A stretch of 64,000 bases of DNA. Origin: Chryseobacterium pennae. GTDB taxonomy: Bacteria; Bacteroidota; Bacteroidia; Flavobacteriales; Weeksellaceae. Positions 8,427 through 16,952 of this stretch are shown here, one piece after another (position 1 is the first letter of the stretch; each line of letters starts with the position of its first letter). The stretch is from the NCBI RefSeq assembly GCF_003385515.1, contig NZ_QNVT01000022.1:36544-100543 (forward strand), read 5' to 3'. Both the position numbers and the translations under genes were made by a program. The notes below the pieces were generated by a model, which was not told where the DNA came from, made no database searches, and saw only the letters and a program-made list of their open reading frames with translations.

Positions 8427-8903
8427 TTATTTGTTATCCTTTAAATTGTATATCATTTTTTGATTATTAGTAAAGCTAATATTTAAAAAAGGGCTTTCCC
8501 AAAAATATTTTCCATTTCTTAAATATATTTTTCCAAAGTCCTGAGTATTTTTTAAAGCCCAAGAATTTGTTCCATCTAAGGATTCTTTATATTTTAAAGT
8601 AAGAATACTATTTTCTTCAACAGCACTTAATAAAAATCTTTGATAGAGTTGATAGCCTTCTGCATAATAAATAACAGAATCTTTTGAAATTTTTAGATTT
8701 ATTTTATATTCATTTCCTTCACGTTCTCCTTTGCCTTGTAAATTAATATCATAGTTTCCAATCCATTTGTTTTGATTTAAAGTATCTGTCACGAAACTTG
8801 ATACATCTTCGCTGGGTATAGAAAAAGTTTTAGTATTTTCTTTGCAAGAAAGAAAAACAATAATTGCTAAACTTATTAAGACTGGTATAGTACATTTAAT
8901 CAT
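8427..8903 (-). CDS. Small lipoprotein, WxGxY type (array gene 11)
   Basis: The 158-residue product has a lipobox at VFLSC (Cys20). After a Ser/Thr linker it has KWIGNYDINL, ISKDSVIYYAEGYQ and RNGKYFWESP. This matches the strand order of the other WxGxY proteins in the array (1366-1809, 4660-5178). I know of no assigned function for this type. The small all-beta size suits an inhibitor or immunity protein. Confidence 0.65.
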   Translation of the reverse strand: MIKCTIPVLISLAIIVFLSCKENTKTFSIPSEDVSSFVTDTLNQNKWIGNYDINLQGKGEREGNEYKINLKISKDSVIYYAEGYQLYQRFLLSAVEENSILTLKYKESLDGTNSWALKNTQDFGKIYLRNGKYFWESPFLNISFTNNQKMIYNLKDNK

Positions 8904-8978
8904 TATTTTATATCGTTTGAGGTGTTAAGTTTTCAATTAAATTGATACTTGCTACATTTTCTGATAAACCATTTTAGT

Positions 8979-9761
8979 TTATAACCTAACAAATCTTATA
9001 TGTAGAGCACTCGGAGAAAGTGATACTTGTTCTAACAAGCCTAAAATTAGCAACTTGTTATTGTTTGCTAAGGAAATACTTCCTAAATAATCTCCTTTAT
9101 ATATCACTAAAGAATCACATTCTGGACATAATGTTTTTTTTGAGATTTGAATATTTGATATTTTTTGTTTTTTATTAAGAATAGTTATTTCTGTTATTTC
9201 TTTTTGTTCAGTATTTTCATAATTATATTTCAATTGGATGTTTTTAATTGCATCATAAGAATTAAATGAAATCTTGTCACTTAAAAAAGAGAGGTTTTCA
9301 TTTTTGAAAATTTTAGCTATTTCTACTTTATTTTTTTTATAAAAATCTGTTAGGATATTACTATCGGAATTATCTAAATCAATGACCCATTGTTTTGCAA
9401 TTTTAAATGAGTTATCCTTTAAGTCTTGAATTATTAAGTGGATGGTGTAACTGTCATCCTCTGTTGTTTTAGGGAGTAAATTTAGATAAGAAAGCTTTTC
9501 GTTTGCAGATAGAATAATAATATCTCCAACAATAAATCTAGATTCTTCATTTTCATTTCCAAATCCTTCTGTTGTTAGTATAGGAGATTTATCTGTTAAT
9601 TTCTCTAAATCGGGTAGTCTGAAAGTATATTCATTATTTCTTTCCAAAGATGTTTTTGGTAGAATATTATTTCTTTCTATGTTTTGTTGTTCAATTTTAG
9701 CCTTTGTACAAGAATAATTAAACAGGACAGTTATAATTAATAAATGAGAGATTAGTTGCAT
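8979..9761 (-). CDS. Exported protein next to the hydrolase gene (array gene 12)
   Basis: This is a 260-residue protein with a hydrophobic N-terminus and lipobox-like FNYSC (Cys18). It lies 14 bp downstream of the large hydrolase gene, making it the first gene after the putative effector. That is the place where the cognate immunity gene usually lies. The chain contains TLCPECDSLVIYKGDYLG, whose CPEC pair might bind metal or form a disulfide. It ends in a short hydrophobic segment (SPSALHIRFVRL). The function is inferred from position only. Confidence 0.65.
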   Translation of the reverse strand: MQLISHLLIITVLFNYSCTKAKIEQQNIERNNILPKTSLERNNEYTFRLPDLEKLTDKSPILTTEGFGNENEESRFIVGDIIILSANEKLSYLNLLPKTTEDDSYTIHLIIQDLKDNSFKIAKQWVIDLDNSDSNILTDFYKKNKVEIAKIFKNENLSFLSDKISFNSYDAIKNIQLKYNYENTEQKEITEITILNKKQKISNIQISKKTLCPECDSLVIYKGDYLGSISLANNNKLLILGLLEQVSLSPSALHIRFVRL

Positions 9762-9775
9762 ATTTTTATATTAAA

Positions 9776-12295
9776 TTATTTCTTGTTTAGTAAAGGAAGC
9801 ATAGCATTATACACAGTTTTTCCTTCCCCAGTTGTTTTAGCACATAGCTCTTCATGTACTTGAACATCTTTAACTGAAAGTGAATAATGTTCCAGTAAAA
9901 ATGATACTAGACAAGCAACTGATTGTGCTTGCTCTTTGGTTACATCTTCCCAATAGCCTCCAGCTATTTCTCTGTCAGCTCTCTTACCATTTTTATCAAG
10001 ATATTCCCCATTAACTTCTATAGATATGGAATTGTTGTTTCCCCATTTATTAGCTTTAGTATGAGCTTTCTGTGCAACTCCTATATGATGAGATCTATTA
10101 TTTAAACTTGTTTGTTGATAAATTTTACCATCTCCATTAACCCAGAAATGGACAGGATATTTATTATTTGTAATTAAGTTTTTTACATTATTTTTTAAAT
10201 TATAATGAGTCCTGTGTAAAACAATTATTTTTATGTCCTTATCAATTGCTGGTGTTGTTCCCTTTTTGTAGATTTCAATTTTAGAATCAATCAGATAACC
10301 ATCTTTAACTACATTTTGAAAACAACCACCCGTAGATATTTTTTCTTCTATAGCTGGTATGTCTTCACATTTTTCATTCCATTTTTCAGATTCGTATTTT
10401 TCATACCATTCTTTCATAACTTTATCTACTTCCCATACATAGGTATGTCCATCTTTGAACCCTCTTTTTATGATTTTTTTGCCATTAATTATTTCTTCTC
10501 CAACAATATTATCATGTTCTCCACTTTCTTTCATAAAAGAATAATTAGTGTGATATTGAATAGAAGGTGCAGAGTATAAAATGTTGTTTCCACCAGTTTT
10601 GTTGTTTTTTATCATTGCTGGATAATTAATTGCCAAATACATGTCAAGCAAATTGTTTATTTTCCCTTTGAAAACTGTTTGTTCAAAATATTTCTTTACA
10701 TAATCTAATTGTTCAATAGCAGACATTTTTTTTAATTTATCTGTAGTTGTACCAAGGTCAGAAGATGAATCTGTTCCAAATTGAATTAATCCTGTAAAAC
10801 CTCTGCTATTCTGCTTTGAGGGGCTAAATGTTTTGGCTGTTTCAAAATACATAATAACCATAAGATTATTTGCCATTTCTATTTTTTTTGCTTCCCCCCA
10901 AAGCGATTTTGATATTTCAACAACTTTTTTTCTAAAGGCACAATTAACTTTATTTCCTAAAATTAAGTCATATTGTTTACATAAACACGTTGTATTAGGT
11001 ACTGATATATTCGTTTTTTCTTTTTTAGTAGGTGTTGTCCCATTATTTAGAGGTTTGGGCTCTTCCATAATATCCACATCAATTATTTTTGATTTAGATG
11101 AGATGTCCAAAATAATAACTTCCGCAAAGATTTCCTGTTGACCTCCTTGCCAATATTCTCCCTTATCAGGGTTTTTAGGATTACTTCCTATTTCTCCTGT
11201 TTTCTGCATTTCCTTTGTGAGAGGAATAAGAACGTCTACATGGTTGGTTAGAAATGTATGCTCTTTACTGTAGAGCAGATCATCTCCTATAAGGTCATGT
11301 TCCCAGATTTTAAGCGTATACTTTTTACCTACAAGGTTATAAGAATCTATAGATACCCTTATGGTTTCCCCAAATTTAGGATTTTTAGTGAATTCTTTTC
11401 CATTTTGATCCGTTAGTTTTATCTGCTTGATGACTCCTTTTTTATCCGGTTGATTATTAGGAGAATTAGGTCTGGTAGATCCTTTTGGAGAATCTTGGTT
11501 TGGCTTTGGAGGAGCAGGTTTTGGTTTCGACTGTGGTTTTTCGCTATTATTACTTCCGGTAGGTTTTTTAGGTGGGGGAATAGGTGCTTTATATTCAGGA
11601 TTATTAACATTAGCATTATCTGATGCTTTCAGCTTTCCTTTGTATTCTGCTATAACATAATATTCATGTTTCTTTTTATCATCCTCTCGTTTATTAGCAA
11701 TAGCGATATAAGTATTAAGTAATGCAAAATTCCAACGGGAATACCCTTTGCTATCTACCTGTACAGGAGAAGATTTCAATATAAATTGATTTTTTTTATG
11801 ATGACCTTCCCCTATTTCATCATCTTCCCAAAGAGAGAATGTAATATATTCTCCCTCCATTCCCTGGCATTTGGCAGTAGCCCATAACCGATCCTTATAG
11901 CTTAATTTTTTATTAACCGGAGTTCCATCCTGATAGGTAAGTTTTACTCCGAGAATCTCTTTTTCTTTAGGGGTCGTCTGCTGTTCATTCTTTTGAGGTT
12001 TTACAATAATAGACATGGGTTCTTTTCCTTCCGGGCTATGAATATATCCTTCAACCCTAAAGGTATATTTCCAGGCATCTTTACCAAAAGTAAAGTGGTT
12101 TATTCCTTCCTTTTTTATTGTAGTTGTGGTAAACTTACCATTCTCTCTTTTTCTGAATAACTCCCAGGTAACAAGTGATTCTTTACGTTCACTAAGTGGA
12201 GTATCGGGATACCATTCCGTTACTTTATAAAATGTTTTGACTCCGGTTTTGGGAGATGTATTTCCTGTAATTCTTAAAACGCCTTTTTTTGCCAT
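9776..12295 (-). CDS. Putative cell-wall-targeting effector: Ig-like repeats + lysozyme-like domain + N-acetylmuramoyl-L-alanine amidase
   Basis: The start is ATG 12295, 17 bp after the upstream stop. A GTG at 12319 would overlap that gene and is less likely. In the 839-residue product, residues 1-430 look like three Ig-like repeats, split by a Pro/Lys/Ser-rich hinge near 240-290. Residues 437-640 resemble a lysozyme or transglycosylase fold, with a likely catalytic Glu485 (YFETAKTF) and a GFTGLIQF segment. Residues 690-839 are an Amidase_2/PGRP-like domain, with likely Zn-ligand His694 and His814, plus an SHHIG motif. Such enzymes cut glycan strands and the amide bond to the stem peptide. 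No signal peptide is present, although the target is the wall. That fits delivery by a contractile injection system through the two LysM/PAAR-like partners upstream. Confidence 0.75.
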   Translation of the reverse strand: MAKKGVLRITGNTSPKTGVKTFYKVTEWYPDTPLSERKESLVTWELFRKRENGKFTTTTIKKEGINHFTFGKDAWKYTFRVEGYIHSPEGKEPMSIIVKPQKNEQQTTPKEKEILGVKLTYQDGTPVNKKLSYKDRLWATAKCQGMEGEYITFSLWEDDEIGEGHHKKNQFILKSSPVQVDSKGYSRWNFALLNTYIAIANKREDDKKKHEYYVIAEYKGKLKASDNANVNNPEYKAPIPPPKKPTGSNNSEKPQSKPKPAPPKPNQDSPKGSTRPNSPNNQPDKKGVIKQIKLTDQNGKEFTKNPKFGETIRVSIDSYNLVGKKYTLKIWEHDLIGDDLLYSKEHTFLTNHVDVLIPLTKEMQKTGEIGSNPKNPDKGEYWQGGQQEIFAEVIILDISSKSKIIDVDIMEEPKPLNNGTTPTKKEKTNISVPNTTCLCKQYDLILGNKVNCAFRKKVVEISKSLWGEAKKIEMANNLMVIMYFETAKTFSPSKQNSRGFTGLIQFGTDSSSDLGTTTDKLKKMSAIEQLDYVKKYFEQTVFKGKINNLLDMYLAINYPAMIKNNKTGGNNILYSAPSIQYHTNYSFMKESGEHDNIVGEEIINGKKIIKRGFKDGHTYVWEVDKVMKEWYEKYESEKWNEKCEDIPAIEEKISTGGCFQNVVKDGYLIDSKIEIYKKGTTPAIDKDIKIIVLHRTHYNLKNNVKNLITNNKYPVHFWVNGDGKIYQQTSLNNRSHHIGVAQKAHTKANKWGNNNSISIEVNGEYLDKNGKRADREIAGGYWEDVTKEQAQSVACLVSFLLEHYSLSVKDVQVHEELCAKTTGEGKTVYNAMLPLLNKK

Positions 12296-12312
12296 GATCT
12301 TTAGTTTTTTAG

Positions 12313-13161
12313 TTACCACGCTTCTGCCTCCTGTTCATCTGTTTCTGCTTTGAATTGGTCAAAATTGACAACAGGATTATAAACCTGTTGCTCCTTTGTA
12401 TCTGCTTTATTGACCTGGTTTTTGCCTGCTTCGCTTTGCTGGCCATGTTTTAAGATCGTTATTTTACCACCTGTGGTACACATCAGTTCAGATATTTCTG
12501 TCAGGCAGCTCTTTCCCATAACCTTTACTTTTTCATAGGATTTTTGCCATTTTCCGGCAGCGGCATAAGCGCAGGGAAGATATCCTCCCGAAGTGGGTTT
12601 AAGCTTACATTGCCCAAAAGGTTGTGCAGGAGGATCGAATTGCAGATCATCTTCTGTTGCGGCAAGATAATCTGCCTGTCCTTCTTTATCATTCCAATAA
12701 TGCTTCTGGTGACTCGTTACTTTAAATTTAGGAAACTTGAAGCCCTGATTACACTGTACCGTTCCTTTCTGGATCACAAAATATTTTCCATCATGGGGAT
12801 TGGAACCACTATCTCCACCTTTATCTTTCTTTTCTTCTTTTTTCTCTTGGTTTTTATCTGATTTGTCAGTTGATTGGGCTTCACTGGATGACTGCTCCGA
12901 AGAAGCTCCCTCGTTGGTTGCTTCATCTGTAGCTTCTTCCTCAGAAGATGGATTAGAAGGATATTGAGAACCGGATTCCTCAGCCATAAGCTGTGGATCT
13001 TCCGGAATAAGAATTTTCTTCCCGGGAATAGGTTCCTGCATAATATCCTCTTCTGAACAATGGAGGTTGTGATAGGTCTTTAAGATACCTTCATTTTTCA
13101 GCTTAAATTGCTGAGCCAGAGAGCTGAAGGTGTCACCCTGCTGTATGACATGATTTTTCAT
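12313..13161 (-). CDS. LysM and DUF4280 (PAAR-like) protein
   Basis: The 282-residue product starts with a LysM domain (residues 1-50, HVIQQGDTFSSLAQQF) ending in the usual KILIP strand. A Ser/Glu/Lys-rich low-complexity linker follows (60-115), then a DUF4280 domain (about 125-240). The DUF4280 signs are GTVQCNQG, the CKLKPTSGGY region, and CLTEISELMCTTGGKI near the end. DUF4280 is a PAAR-like spike-tip fold found with type VI and related contractile injection systems. In this order (LysM protein, LysM-PAAR, enzyme) the gene probably mounts the downstream hydrolase on a spike. It is separated by 1 bp from the gene before it and 17 bp from the gene after it. Confidence 0.82.
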   Translation of the reverse strand: MKNHVIQQGDTFSSLAQQFKLKNEGILKTYHNLHCSEEDIMQEPIPGKKILIPEDPQLMAEESGSQYPSNPSSEEEATDEATNEGASSEQSSSEAQSTDKSDKNQEKKEEKKDKGGDSGSNPHDGKYFVIQKGTVQCNQGFKFPKFKVTSHQKHYWNDKEGQADYLAATEDDLQFDPPAQPFGQCKLKPTSGGYLPCAYAAAGKWQKSYEKVKVMGKSCLTEISELMCTTGGKITILKHGQQSEAGKNQVNKADTKEQQVYNPVVNFDQFKAETDEQEAEAW

Positions 13162-13162
13162 A

Positions 13163-14185
13163 TTATCCTTGTGTTATCGTAATGGTGTGTTTTTGAATTG
13201 ATTCTTCTCCACGCCATAGGCTTACAGTAGCCGAGGCCTGAAGAAGGGTTTTATTTTTCCTATGGGTGGTGTATTGAATGATAAATTCTCCTGAAACGGG
13301 ATCATCAGCAGGTTCATTATATTTTGTTCCCGTTTTTAATTCCTGTAAACTGTAGAATTCTGCACTGTTGCCTGTCAGAAGGGTTGTAATATGCTCCTGA
13401 TCTTCATTCTCCTGCTCACTGCCCATAATGCATTCCACAGGAAAGGAATTTTGTAAAAAATAAAAAGCTTCTGTCCAATCTGTTTTCTTGTGAAACCAAT
13501 CCATTTTCGGGAATAAAGTCTGAAAGAGCAGCGTACTTTGAAACTGTTGAAGAAAAAACTTCTCATCCGAAATATTCTTTTCAAATGTATTCATATAACG
13601 CTCAGAAATCTCTCCGGCGAAAAAGTCAAGATCTTTCCGTTGGGCTGAGTAAGTATTGACAATCTTTTTATGATCTGAAAATCCTGTAATTTTGCCTGAT
13701 TCACTTAGGGTAAAATCAATAGGCATAATACTTTTCATACAGGCAATGGAAAGTTCACTCATCTTATCCTCAGGAGTTTTGCTATTGGTTTTAAAATTCC
13801 CCTGACGGTAAGAAACGATATGAAGGTTCTTATTTTTGTATTTATGAACATCAAGATCTATACTATAATCTATAGTTAATGAAGGTTCAAATGGGTTTTC
13901 AAACGTCTCAGAGACCTTATAAGTTTTGGCAAAAAATGAATCTGACGCCTGCGAAGAGGGAAGTGCATTTTTTCTTTTTTGCTCTTTTTCTTTTCCTGTT
14001 CGCAATTGTACAGGGACGAAAACACTTTTCACCTCATTAAGATTCTCAAACCAGATTCTATCCATTCTTTGACAATGGGAATTATGAAAAAGCTTAAGCT
14101 CTTCTCCGGTAATACCCAACCGGGAAGCAATGGAGCTCAGGGAATCTCCGTTACGAACCTTATATTCTAAAAAACCAATTTCCAT
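13163..14185 (-). CDS. LysM protein, first gene of the putative effector cassette
   Basis: I chose ATG 14185, which places the LysM domain (YKVRNGDSLSSIASRLGI) right at the N-terminus, as in the next gene. ATG 14236 would add 17 hydrophobic residues. The rest of the 340-residue protein (about 75-340) has no motif I recognise, although its length and place fit an adaptor or chaperone for the PAAR-like tip. It abuts the DUF4280 gene (1-bp gap). A 13-bp palindrome, GTAGTAAAACTAC, in the divergent upstream region (about 14263-14275) could be an operator. Confidence 0.7.
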   Translation of the reverse strand: MEIGFLEYKVRNGDSLSSIASRLGITGEELKLFHNSHCQRMDRIWFENLNEVKSVFVPVQLRTGKEKEQKRKNALPSSQASDSFFAKTYKVSETFENPFEPSLTIDYSIDLDVHKYKNKNLHIVSYRQGNFKTNSKTPEDKMSELSIACMKSIMPIDFTLSESGKITGFSDHKKIVNTYSAQRKDLDFFAGEISERYMNTFEKNISDEKFFLQQFQSTLLFQTLFPKMDWFHKKTDWTEAFYFLQNSFPVECIMGSEQENEDQEHITTLLTGNSAEFYSLQELKTGTKYNEPADDPVSGEFIIQYTTHRKNKTLLQASATVSLWRGEESIQKHTITITQG

Positions 14186-14321
14186 CGTAAGTGAATTATA
14201 CCATAAAACTATTAAAAAACTAAATTTGAAATTCATTTTTAAGGTTAAATTTTAAAAATTGTAGTAAAACTACGACAAAAGATTACCTCACATTTGGGTC
14301 CCAATCTATAGAGAGATTTAG

Positions 14322-14329
14322 TAATTTTG
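14322..14329 (+). promoter_or_regulatory. Predicted -7 promoter element for the exported-protein gene
   Basis: TAATTTTG matches the Bacteroidota -7 consensus TAnnTTTG and lies 55 bp before ATG 14385. The best TTG upstream is 25 bp away, longer than the usual 17-23 bp, so only the -7 half is well supported. Confidence 0.4.
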
Positions 14330-14384
14330 TGAAAGATAGATCCAATGATGCCGGACAGAAACCATAACCTCTCAACATAATAAT

Positions 14385-15035
14385 ATGAAAAATAAATATT
14401 TACAAAGCTTTCTGATGCTTCTGCTAACTTTCCATTTGGGATATGCGGAAGGTTTTCTTCATACATCGCTGGATTCTTCTTTAAAAAAAGAAGATACCAT
14501 AAGAATTAAGGAAAGCCTTTATGAAGAAGATATTGAAGCCAATGAATACCTTAAAGACCGGTTAAAGCCCATTCAGTCCAATTTTAAGCGAATCAATTCA
14601 ATCACTCAATGGACCAGCATCAAAAAGAAAAATATTGAAGGCGAGTCTGCAGAAGGTGGGGAAGCTACCTATTATTATAAAAATAACCGTTTGGAAAAAA
14701 TTATGGCCAGGCATTATGGGGAAATGGGGCAGGTTTTGATTGAGTATTATTTGCTGAACAGTAAGTTGTCTTTTGTGTTTGAAAAGGACTATAAGTACAA
14801 TCGTCCGCTTTTCTACGATGCAAAAGCCATGAAGGAAAATAATGATACCGAGGCCTTTGATTTTGAGAAATCAGAGATTGTTGAAACCCGGAATTATTTT
14901 GAAGGCGGATCTCTGATGCATATTGTAAACAGCCAGGACTGTGGAGCTCCTTTCAGTGGAGATTATATGAGAGAAGAGGATAAAAGCATAAAAGATGATT
15001 TTAAAAGACTTCTGAAGCTGGAGAAAGCAAAGTAA
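14385..15035 (+). CDS. Exported protein of unknown function
   Basis: This 216-residue protein has a signal peptide (about 1-21, cleavage probably after HLGYA) and no lipobox Cys. The mature part contains ITQWTSIKKKNIEGES, a Gly-rich EGGEATYYYKNNRLEKI strand pair and a Glu/Lys-rich end. This looks like the small toast-rack or MORN-like beta repeats common in Bacteroidota periplasmic proteins. It is read away from the effector cassette and is not obviously part of it. The function is unknown. Confidence 0.65.
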   Translation: MKNKYLQSFLMLLLTFHLGYAEGFLHTSLDSSLKKEDTIRIKESLYEEDIEANEYLKDRLKPIQSNFKRINSITQWTSIKKKNIEGESAEGGEATYYYKNNRLEKIMARHYGEMGQVLIEYYLLNSKLSFVFEKDYKYNRPLFYDAKAMKENNDTEAFDFEKSEIVETRNYFEGGSLMHIVNSQDCGAPFSGDYMREEDKSIKDDFKRLLKLEKAK

Positions 15036-15129
15036 TATTTTATTTTTCCATACAGGCACATAGATGATATTTATATTATAGAAATGAATTGATAGATTAT
15101 GACTTTAATTGATACAACAACTAAAAGTA

Positions 15130-15164
15130 ACTTCCAGTTTCCTTCTTCCAACTTCCATCTTTTT
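15130..15164. repeat. Degenerate 7-bp tandem repeat
   Basis: About five heptamer units can be read (ACTTCCA, GTTTCCT, TCTTCCA, ACTTCCA, TCTTTTT) in the gap between two convergent genes. Pyrimidine-rich heptamers of this type recur between genes in Chryseobacterium. Confidence 0.45.
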
Positions 15165-15181
15165 GTATTTGAAAAAATAAG

Positions 15182-15718
15182 TTATTTGGTTTCTTTAATG
15201 AGATTAAGACGTTCTTCTACCTCTTTAATTTTATTGATCCAGTAATTGATTCCTTCCTGATTAGTAACCGTTTTCTTAAAAGCATCGCGACTTACAGGCC
15301 ATAGTTTAGAACCATTTTGCTGATACTCAATTTCACGTTCTCTTTTGGTTTCCGGTTCTATGCGGTATCTCCAATAAACAAGAGAGCGCATATATTCTGC
15401 ACGTATTTTTTCAAAATAAGTGATAATGGCTTTGCGATCTTGGGGAATATATCCCGGCCCGGAACATCCACAGGAATGAAAAGTAATTCCTACCGTATAT
15501 AGATTACGAATATGTGCCCACTGTTTATGGTCATTTTTCGCCGGTGATTCAAAGTCCAGTCCCATATTAGCCATAAGGTTCCCACATTCGGGGCACTTGG
15601 CTTCCACGGAGATCTGAGCATCTCTGTCTACATCTTTTAAAACACGACGTTTGAAGGTTTTCTGACAGTTGAAACAGGCATAATGACCTTTATAAACCAT
15701 CATGGCATATCGGCACAT
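15182..15718 (-). CDS. Zinc-ribbon protein of unknown function
   Basis: The 178-residue product has two CxxC pairs in its first third (CFNC at about 17-20 and CPEC at about 41-44), which would build a zinc ribbon. A HSCGCSG motif is near residue 82. The rest is mostly helical and rich in Arg, Lys and Glu, with a C-terminal EVEERLNLIKETK helix. No enzyme motif is visible. It stands alone, convergent with the exported-protein gene and downstream of the lanthipeptide cluster on the same strand. A nucleic-acid-binding role is possible but not shown. Confidence 0.65.
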   Translation of the reverse strand: MCRYAMMVYKGHYACFNCQKTFKRRVLKDVDRDAQISVEAKCPECGNLMANMGLDFESPAKNDHKQWAHIRNLYTVGITFHSCGCSGPGYIPQDRKAIITYFEKIRAEYMRSLVYWRYRIEPETKREREIEYQQNGSKLWPVSRDAFKKTVTNQEGINYWINKIKEVEERLNLIKETK

Positions 15719-15824
15719 TGTATTTTTTATTTAATCGTTAGGATATTGTTTATATTGTTGTAAAAATATAAATTTTCATGAGTTTTTAATGAACTAATTA
15801 TTAATTAAGGAAGATTTATTTTTT

Positions 15825-16952
15825 TTATCGGATTAAAAATAAAGAAGACCAGTCTTTATTAGGCAAAAGAGATAATCCTATGCCGGAAAGGCCTTCTAAA
15901 AGCCCTATATTATAGACATATTCATCCGCTGATTTATATAGAAAACAGCATTGTTGATCTTTGGGAGAATAATAAGATTTTGTAATTTCTTGCCAGTAAT
16001 CACCGGCTTCTTTAAACAGAATATTTCCGGTTTGGTCATAAAATGAATGGTATATCGAAGAAATGCCGGCACTCCCGTGGCAAACCGAAGCATCGGTTAC
16101 CTTACTGGAATCGTCATGCTTTCTCAGGGTAGTTTTTAAAAGTATTTCCAGTGCTTTATCCTGTAGACTTTTATCCTTAATCAATTCACCTATTTTATAA
16201 AGAATACAGGCTATGCCAAGGTCTCCATAGCACCAGGCAAGGCGTGATGCGTACTTTGAATTTTCTTTACTGCCTTCAATGACAGAAGGAAACACAGATT
16301 CAGTATTTTCCTCTGATGCATAAGCTAAGAACTCTGATGCCGTTTTTTTGATAAAAGAAATATCCTTGTCGGAATCTGCTATGCAGGCCAAAAGAAAAAG
16401 GTTGGGCAGAAAGCCATGGGAAATACCAAAATTTGAAATGTTGTCTTCCTTATTTTTAGGACTTTGCCAGAATAGATCTGTCTTTTTACGAACGATGGTT
16501 TCCTTAAGGATATGCAAAAGATCTTTATCAAGTTCTCGGATATCCAATCGATTATTTAGAAAGGGCATCAGGAGACCATTTCCTCCATAAAAAAAATCAA
16601 AGTTGTCGTTTTCAAATTCTTCTATAGCCTGTTCCAGCATTACATTACCGATATCTTCAAAATCCAGAAAATCAAGAGCACACCATTGAGAGTTTTCCAG
16701 ATAGTATGAACAGGAGAGTACTCCTGCCAATCCTGAAGCATAGGAAAGATCAATTCTTTCATTTTCAATATCATTGAAAATAAGATCTCGATATCCAGCT
16801 ATTTTTTGTTCGGCAGCCTGATCGTATAACTCAGGATAAGCGCTAAAATAATGATGAAGAAATATCAACTCTGAACAGGCTCCGTTCATAAGCCCTATAT
16901 GCTGGTGTTCGTAGTTTAATATGTTTTTATATATGTGATGAAGTATTGACAT
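15825..16952 (-). CDS. Lanthionine synthetase C-like cyclase
   Basis: This is a 375-residue LanC-family protein. LanC enzymes use a zinc ion to add Cys thiols to dehydroalanine and dehydrobutyrine, forming lanthionine rings. The family's zinc ligands are visible as WCYGDLG (Cys) and CHGSAG (Cys-His) in the C-terminal third. Several Gly-rich repeat turns of the alpha/alpha-toroid are also present (YASGLAGVL, FYGGNGLL, NFGISHGF, LLEGLSGIGLSLL). It overlaps the LanB gene by 26 bp, which suggests translational coupling. It is the last gene of the cluster. Confidence 0.85.
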   Translation of the reverse strand: MSILHHIYKNILNYEHQHIGLMNGACSELIFLHHYFSAYPELYDQAAEQKIAGYRDLIFNDIENERIDLSYASGLAGVLSCSYYLENSQWCALDFLDFEDIGNVMLEQAIEEFENDNFDFFYGGNGLLMPFLNNRLDIRELDKDLLHILKETIVRKKTDLFWQSPKNKEDNISNFGISHGFLPNLFLLACIADSDKDISFIKKTASEFLAYASEENTESVFPSVIEGSKENSKYASRLAWCYGDLGIACILYKIGELIKDKSLQDKALEILLKTTLRKHDDSSKVTDASVCHGSAGISSIYHSFYDQTGNILFKEAGDYWQEITKSYYSPKDQQCCFLYKSADEYVYNIGLLEGLSGIGLSLLPNKDWSSLFLIR

